From Dryobates pubescens (lineage: Eukaryota; Chordata; Aves; Piciformes; Picidae): DNA of 64,000 nt. This document shows, piece by piece, positions 60,601 through 64,000 of this stretch (within the stretch, counting starts at the first letter, position 1; each line of letters starts with the position of its first letter). The position numbers and the translations under genes were made by a program. The stretch lies in assembly GCF_014839835.1 (NCBI RefSeq), contig NC_071623.1:22196314-22260313 (forward strand). Reading direction: 5' to 3'. Under the pieces are notes generated by a model. That model was given only the letters and a program-made list of their open reading frames with translations. It was not told the origin of the DNA and searched no databases.

Positions 60601-62471
60601 AGCCTGAAGAAGAGAAAGCTCCAGGGTGACTTTATTGTGTCCTTCCAGCACCTGAAAGAGGCCTAGAAGAAAGCTGGGGACTTTTTACAGGACAAAAGGG
60701 AATGGACTGAGGCTTGAGCAGGGTAGATTTAGATTAGATATTAGGAAGAAATCTACAGGAAGGGTGGTGAGACTGTGGAACTTGCTGCCCAGGGAGCTTG
60801 TCGATGCCCCCTGCCTAGGGTGGTCTAGTGGAAGGTGTCTCTGCCAATGCCAGGGATGTTGGAACTAGATGATTGTTAAGGTTCCTTCCAACCCCAAAGC
60901 ATTCTATGAATCTATGAAATATACCATACAGATGAATGCACCATTAACTGGCATCACAAGTGATGCAAACACAACTATTTTGCTTTATTGAAACTGAATA
61001 AAGGAAACCCTACAGCAGTATCAATGAACAGCCCATTACTGTTATGATTTAATTATTTTAAAATACTTGTTGATCTTGAAACTAAAATAGTGAAGATTTT
61101 GGCCCATTAGTGCAACATGAATGATCAATGCAAACAAACCCCTGCCAGGCCAGATCAGTGCTTAAATGCCACAGGAGTAGAACCTAATGGCACATGTTCT
61201 AAGATAAATAACCTATTTTATCTATCTACAACCGATGCATAAATACATGAAATTAACGTGTCACTTACCCACCTTTAGCAGACAAGAGTGTTAAATCTAA
61301 GCCCTGCTTAAATAAATCTGTTTCACAGACTTAATTCCTGCAATGTTGCACTTACACCAAACTAATCAACTCAAACGTGCTTCACATCATGTAAGCAGAA
61401 GTTGCTTGTTCCCCTGAAGCCATCTCCTTGAGAGATGCCATCCCTCTGTGCACATGCCTTCACAGATACCCATCTCAGGCACTTAGAGATCTGTGCCTAT
61501 GCACACTCTGTACCCCTTTGCTGGCACCTCTGTCACCCTGCTCTCACACATTCTCCAGCCTGCAAAATCCCAGGTGGAGATGAACAATGCAGCTGAAAAA
61601 ATACATGCCTTGTACAAGGCGTCTGGTTTCTCCTCTCCTGCACCGTGTGGTCCTTGCTACAAAGTGCCCTCTCAAGGGGCTTTGAGGAAGCACCCTCCAA
61701 GGGTTTGAAGTAGGCTGGTAAATTCCCAGTAAAAAGCGTGATGCCTTTGAATGCTCGCTTCCCTGACAGCCTTTCCTATTGGAAAAGCCTCCAGGTAGCG
61801 ATTTTCCATCAGCGCCGTAAACCCAATGAGGTGAGAAAATGCTCTTTCTAAATGACAGACCTGTGCGCAGCTCGTATCCGAGTCTCAGATACAGCCTGTT
61901 GGGAAACGCACGGCCAGGACCAGGGAGTGCCGGTCCGAGCCGGGCAGTGCAGGCACGGCTGCGCCCACGCACCCACAGCCCACGGTCACTGTGCCTTGCA
62001 GAGAGCAGTCTCCCACCCACACGCGTGTTCCAGTTCCATCACCGGGACTCGCACAAGCGTCCAACACCATGCAGGGAAGTTTCAGTTTCTCAGCAAAAGG
62101 TACAGTGTTCGGGGAGAAAACTGCTGGTGGACAGCAGAGCCAAGCCCCACCAGCGAAGCATCCCGGCGGTCCTTCGCGCTTCCAGAGCAAGGCAGTGGGA
62201 AGGGCCCTTTGCCCGCTCCCGTCACGGCAGCCACGCCTCACGTGAAGCCGCCTCCGGACTCTGCGGGCAGAGCGACTCTGGAGAATGATCCCGGCCGCCT
62301 GTAACGACCCTTGAACCCCCTCCCCCCAACCCCCCCCTCCCGCGGCGATCAGAATCGCCATTCCTCGCCGGGGCGGCCCGCGCCTCTCGCCCCCCGCCCC
62401 GCCAGGCCCAGGACGGACTCACCACAGAGCAGAAGGCAGCTGCAGAGGGCGCACCAGAGGGTGACGGCCAT
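48469..62471 (-). CDS. IL10RB: IL10RB, interleukin-10 receptor subunit beta (whole gene, 7 coding exons)
   Basis: Shared second chain of the receptors for IL-10, IL-22, IL-26 and type III interferon; a type I membrane protein that brings TYK2 to the complex. The spliced frame is 341 codons (human 325). Signal peptide about 1-19; FNIII domain 1 about 20-115; domain 2 about 115-219; membrane span about 223-252; tail 253-341. Recognition rests on [10 protein letters not shown] (human MVPPPENVRM), [56 protein letters not shown], the membrane-proximal FPEHLKEFL (human LPQHLKEFL) and [10 protein letters not shown] (human FDKLSVIAE). Exon number and phases (1,2,1,0,1,0) match the family. The upstream neighbour expected beyond 64000 is IFNAR2; the downstream one is IFNAR1. 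Domain 1 lacks one of its two disulfide cysteines. Confidence 0.96.
49818..50460 (-). mobile_element. CR1 LINE 3' copy in IL10RB intron 6
   Basis: Tail ACATAGAATAAACCAGGTTG, then 3' UTR and ORF2 C-terminus ([40 protein letters not shown]). Parallel to the gene. Frame breaks are few. Confidence 0.93.
51158..51605 (-). mobile_element. CR1 LINE 3' copy beside IL10RB exon 6
   Basis: Tail GAATCATAGAATCAGTCAGG. ORF2 end open on the minus strand across 51171-51623 (150 codons): [54 protein letters not shown]. Its 5' edge is about 225 bases from the exon 6 donor. Confidence 0.93.
51831..51988 (-). CDS. IL10RB: IL10RB coding exon 6: membrane span and juxtamembrane
   Basis: Codons 219-271. [19 protein letters not shown] opens a hydrophobic segment (about 223-252), followed by basic residues and [13 protein letters not shown], the Jak-binding membrane-proximal motif. 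Acceptor TCTTGCAG. The donor GAG|GTTTGT is weaker than the others. Phase in 1, out 0. Confidence 0.95.
52255..52535 (+). mobile_element. CR1 LINE 3' fragment in IL10RB intron 5
   Basis: From the AGGAAATGGCTTGAAATTGTG region through GGAGTCACCATCCCTGGAGG to a TTCTATGGTCCTATGATG tail. Antisense to the gene. Confidence 0.88.
53349..53499 (-). CDS. IL10RB: IL10RB coding exon 5: domain 2, second half
   Basis: Codons 169-219. [21 protein letters not shown] and [12 protein letters not shown] (human NLEPWTTYCVQVRGFLPDRNK, EWSEPVCEQTTH); both cysteines of the domain 2 disulfide are present. Acceptor GTCACTAG, donor AATG|GTAATA. Phase in 0, out 1. Confidence 0.96.
53893..53912. repeat. (AAAAT)n microsatellite
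   Basis: About four units of AAAAT in IL10RB intron 4. Confidence 0.7.
55154..55314 (-). CDS. IL10RB: IL10RB coding exon 4: domain 2, first half
   Basis: Codons 115-168. [20 protein letters not shown] then [11 protein letters not shown] (human IIGPPGMQVEVLADSLHMRF, SWTYNVQYWKN). Acceptor AATATACAG, donor GAG|GTAACT. Phase in 1, out 0. Confidence 0.95.
56220..56806 (+). mobile_element. Solo LTR fossil of an avian endogenous retrovirus in IL10RB intron 3
   Basis: About 587 bases running from TGTGTGGGGTTTGGCTGAGC to CCAAACCACCATACA, with the whole order of a familiar avian LTR family: GAGTTAATTC, GTTGATAACACAGCAGTG, GACCCAAACTGACCAAAAGG, a TATTAAA-type signal before the T-rich end and the GAGCGATAGAGCGACTTTGG stretch near the 3' edge. 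No internal retroviral sequence beside it, so it is a solo LTR. It lies antisense to IL10RB and is fairly well kept. The family (ERVL- or ERVK-like) is not settled by eye. Confidence 0.82.
57288..57872 (-). other. Unidentified 194-codon open stretch in IL10RB intron 3
   Basis: Minus-strand frame, long for so AT-rich a sequence. It does not start with ATG: the first in-frame Met is near codon 98. A middle part ([20 protein letters not shown], then [19 protein letters not shown]) looks more protein-like than the ends. No family recognised and no clear splice context. Most likely a chance frame or the remnant of an old element. Confidence 0.2.
58026..58340 (-). mobile_element. CR1 LINE 3' copy immediately after IL10RB exon 3
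   Basis: Tail TGTCATAGAAATGGCTTAGG, then CR1 sequence reading [20 protein letters not shown] on the minus strand. It lies in the same orientation as the gene, and its 5' edge is about 50 bases past the exon 3 donor. The gene's frame runs into it without a stop, see findings. Confidence 0.92.
58392..58561 (-). CDS. IL10RB: IL10RB coding exon 3: domain 1, second half
   Basis: Codons 58-115. Contains [26 protein letters not shown] and [15 protein letters not shown] (human NTTLTECDFSSLSKYG, LRVRAE, EHSDWVNITFCPVDD). Residue 70 is Gly where human has the cysteine that pairs with the Cys78 equivalent. Acceptor CCTTACAG, donor GACA|GTAAGC. A CR1 begins about 50 bases into the following intron. Confidence 0.95.
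59778..59901 (-). CDS. IL10RB: IL10RB coding exon 2: domain 1, first half
   Basis: Codons 17-58. [32 protein letters not shown]; human has MVPPPENVRM, NILQWESP, KGNLTFTAQY. Acceptor TTTCCATAG, donor AAGAG|GTAAGT. Phase in 1, out 2. Confidence 0.95.
59902..62422 (-). other. IL10RB intron 1 (2.5 kb)
   Basis: Holds one CR1 (60430-60925); the rest is AT-rich until the CpG region begins near 61850. Confidence 0.7.
60430..60925 (+). mobile_element. CR1 LINE 3' copy in IL10RB intron 1
   Basis: From ACATCGAACTGCTGGAGCAG through CAGGGCTGTTCAGCCTGAAG to a tail of CATTCTATGAATCTATGAAA. Antisense to the gene; more decayed than the copy at 38640. Confidence 0.9.
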
Positions 62472-62680
62472 GGCAGCTCCCGGCGGGGCCTCCCTCAGCA
62501 GCGGAGGTGCCGACGCTGCCGCCACGCCATGGCACCAAGCGCTGCTCTCGAGGCGGGGTTGCGGGCCTGCCCCTAAACCCCTTCCGCCTTCCTGCAGCGG
62601 GCGGGGCGCGGCCGTGTGCGGGAACCGCGGCTACGCCGAGCCGTTGAGCTTCGCTCTCAGCCAGCGAGGCTGCCTGCCTC
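61850..62680 (-). promoter_or_regulatory. CpG-rich promoter region of IL10RB
   Basis: CpG-dense stretch covering exon 1 and its flanks in an otherwise AT-rich neighbourhood. The long plus- and minus-strand reading frames here are products of GC richness and have no recognisable protein content. No TATA box is obvious. Confidence 0.72.
62423..62471 (-). CDS. IL10RB: IL10RB coding exon 1: start codon and signal peptide
   Basis: Codons 1-16 plus one base. [16 protein letters not shown] is a short hydrophobic leader. The ATG at 62471 sits in a GCCATGG context (G at +4). Donor CTGTG|GTGAGT. Phase 1. Confidence 0.9.
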
Positions 62681-64000
62681 CAAGCACATCTCCGACGGCA
62701 GGAGCTGGCCTGAAGACCAAGGATACTCAGACCACGACTTCTGCCAGAACACTGATCATCCCTCATCAAAACCAGCTGAAACTTGGGGGATGAGTGGAGC
62801 AGAGTACAACGGGTTCTTTCTTAAGCTAGTGCTGTCGCTAGCTGAAAACACCAGTTCCTAGGGTAGGGGTGGATGGGGAGGGGGTGTCATCTCCTGCTAT
62901 TAAATAAGGCTTTCCACAGAACACACAGTCCCACTGCCTTGGCTTCTGTGTGAGCAATGCTCCTAGGCTTCTACTGCTATGGAGAGGCACACACCGATGA
63001 CACTGCACAAAGAGCAGAGTGGTACAGCATCAGTGTGAGTGGAAGCTTCACCTGCTGCTTCTAGGGCTGCATAAATCCACAACCAATTAGTTTTTCCAGA
63101 TCAAAACTGTCAGGTACTGACAGCGGCTTAGAACTTAACAGTAGTGCAGCATCAGCAGAATATATTCCAACAACTTAGAAATTACTCTCAGCTAACTTGA
63201 TCAGAAGAATGACTGCCACCTATAGCAGCCCAGAAACGGCTGGTGGGCAGAAAAGTAACAAACCAACACGAGGTGAAGAAAGTTGTGGTTTTCACTCAGC
63301 TATGTGACAGCTAAAAGCCTTCCCATAGGAGTAAATTCTTTATAGGCTGACTCAGCTTTCCAGGGGCACAGAGGAGCCACACTAAGAATTCAAACAGAGA
63401 TGTGAAAAATTTTCTTTTTATGAAGCATAAATGTTAAAATGTGTACATATATGTATATATAAACTGTACACCGCTGTAACTTTTAAATGCCATAAAAATG
63501 ATCTTTAAAAAGTGCAGTATTCAATAATTTCACAAAATTACATTAAAAAAAATATAAAATCACAGTATGGAGAACTCTTTTTGTAAACCAGGTATTACTG
63601 CCTCCATTATTTCACTTGATCAGCTTTCCCTGTACAAATGTAGAAACTAGTTTATTGACTTGAATGTAGCAATCCACCCAGTAAAGCAGGTTTCAGAGTA
63701 ATCCATAAATGGAGTTAAAGAATATAAAAAGACAATTTAAAAAGGGGGCTGGCTCAGAGACCAGCCACTCATTTTTGTTTCTCTGTGGATAGTCCAACCT
63801 GAACCATACCTGGATCAATCTCAAGCCATCAGAGAAATGTTTGTTAAGACTTGATGTTACATATTTTCAGTGTTCGAGCATATATTCACAGAATGTTAAA
63901 AAAAAGAGAGAGACAAGGTCTGTATGTTGAATCCAGAAATAAATGTGGGCCAATATTGGTTTGTATGTTAGAAAGTTAATAGTGGTTCTCAATTGCTCAT
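62681..64000. other. Upstream of IL10RB, no gene recognised
   Basis: AT-rich after 62880, with no minus-strand reading frame of note. By position it could include the 3' UTR of IFNAR2, the expected neighbour, but nothing in the sequence proves that. A minus-strand AATAAA occurs near 63651-63656. Confidence 0.4.

Noticed and set aside
61544-62793. Frames of 150-160 codons on both strands near IL10RB exon 1
   Set aside because: They overlap each other in a CpG-rich promoter region, have no recognisable domains and are explained by few stop codons in GC-rich DNA.
1-64000. CRISPR arrays, operons, tRNA or rRNA genes
   Set aside because: None seen; the window is animal nuclear DNA with spliced genes and LINE/LTR repeats.

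Overview
The window is vertebrate nuclear DNA and almost certainly from a bird. It is AT-rich, intron-rich and crowded with CR1 (chicken repeat 1) LINE fragments, many ending in the diagnostic ATTCTATG-type 3' tail. It also holds several avian endogenous-retrovirus LTR fossils. I count about twenty CR1 pieces, very roughly 15% of the window. Such a load is typical of Piciformes (woodpeckers and allies), but that placement is inference.

Two host genes are readable exon by exon, both on the minus strand. IL10RB (shared chain of the IL-10, IL-22, IL-26 and lambda-interferon receptors) runs from its start codon at 62471 to its stop at 48469: 7 coding exons, 341 codons. IFNAR1 (TYK2-bearing chain of the type I interferon receptor) runs from 34264 to 13382: 11 coding exons, 574 codons. 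Every junction I placed has a GT donor, an AG acceptor and a matching phase. The order IL10RB then IFNAR1, same strand, matches the class II cytokine receptor cluster known from chicken and human, in which IFNAR2 would lie beyond 64000 and IFNGR2 to the left of about 12400. No exon of either neighbour could be recognised.

Layout: 1-12430 intergenic, with CR1 pieces, LTR fossils, an unexplained GC-richer block (about 5160-5990) and small orphan reading frames. 12430-34264 IFNAR1, its introns loaded with CR1s and LTR-like fossils. 33900-34920 CpG-rich IFNAR1 promoter region with a perfect 12-copy 14-bp GC-box minisatellite. 34900-48185 intergenic, with a 1.4-kb CR1 carrying part of the reverse transcriptase. 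48185-62471 IL10RB, with an antisense solo LTR and several CR1s in its introns. 61850-62680 CpG-rich IL10RB promoter region. 62680-64000 no gene seen.

The two products are partners of a kind: both are type I membrane proteins built of fibronectin-III modules, both pair with a ligand-binding chain and both are expected to carry TYK2. IFNAR1 is in effect a doubled IL10RB ectodomain, and the intron phases show the duplication directly. I found no undescribed multi-gene system. The points most worth a second look are the promoter minisatellite, a missing disulfide cysteine in IL10RB domain 1, a CR1-extended read-through form of IL10RB and changes in the IFNAR1 tail.
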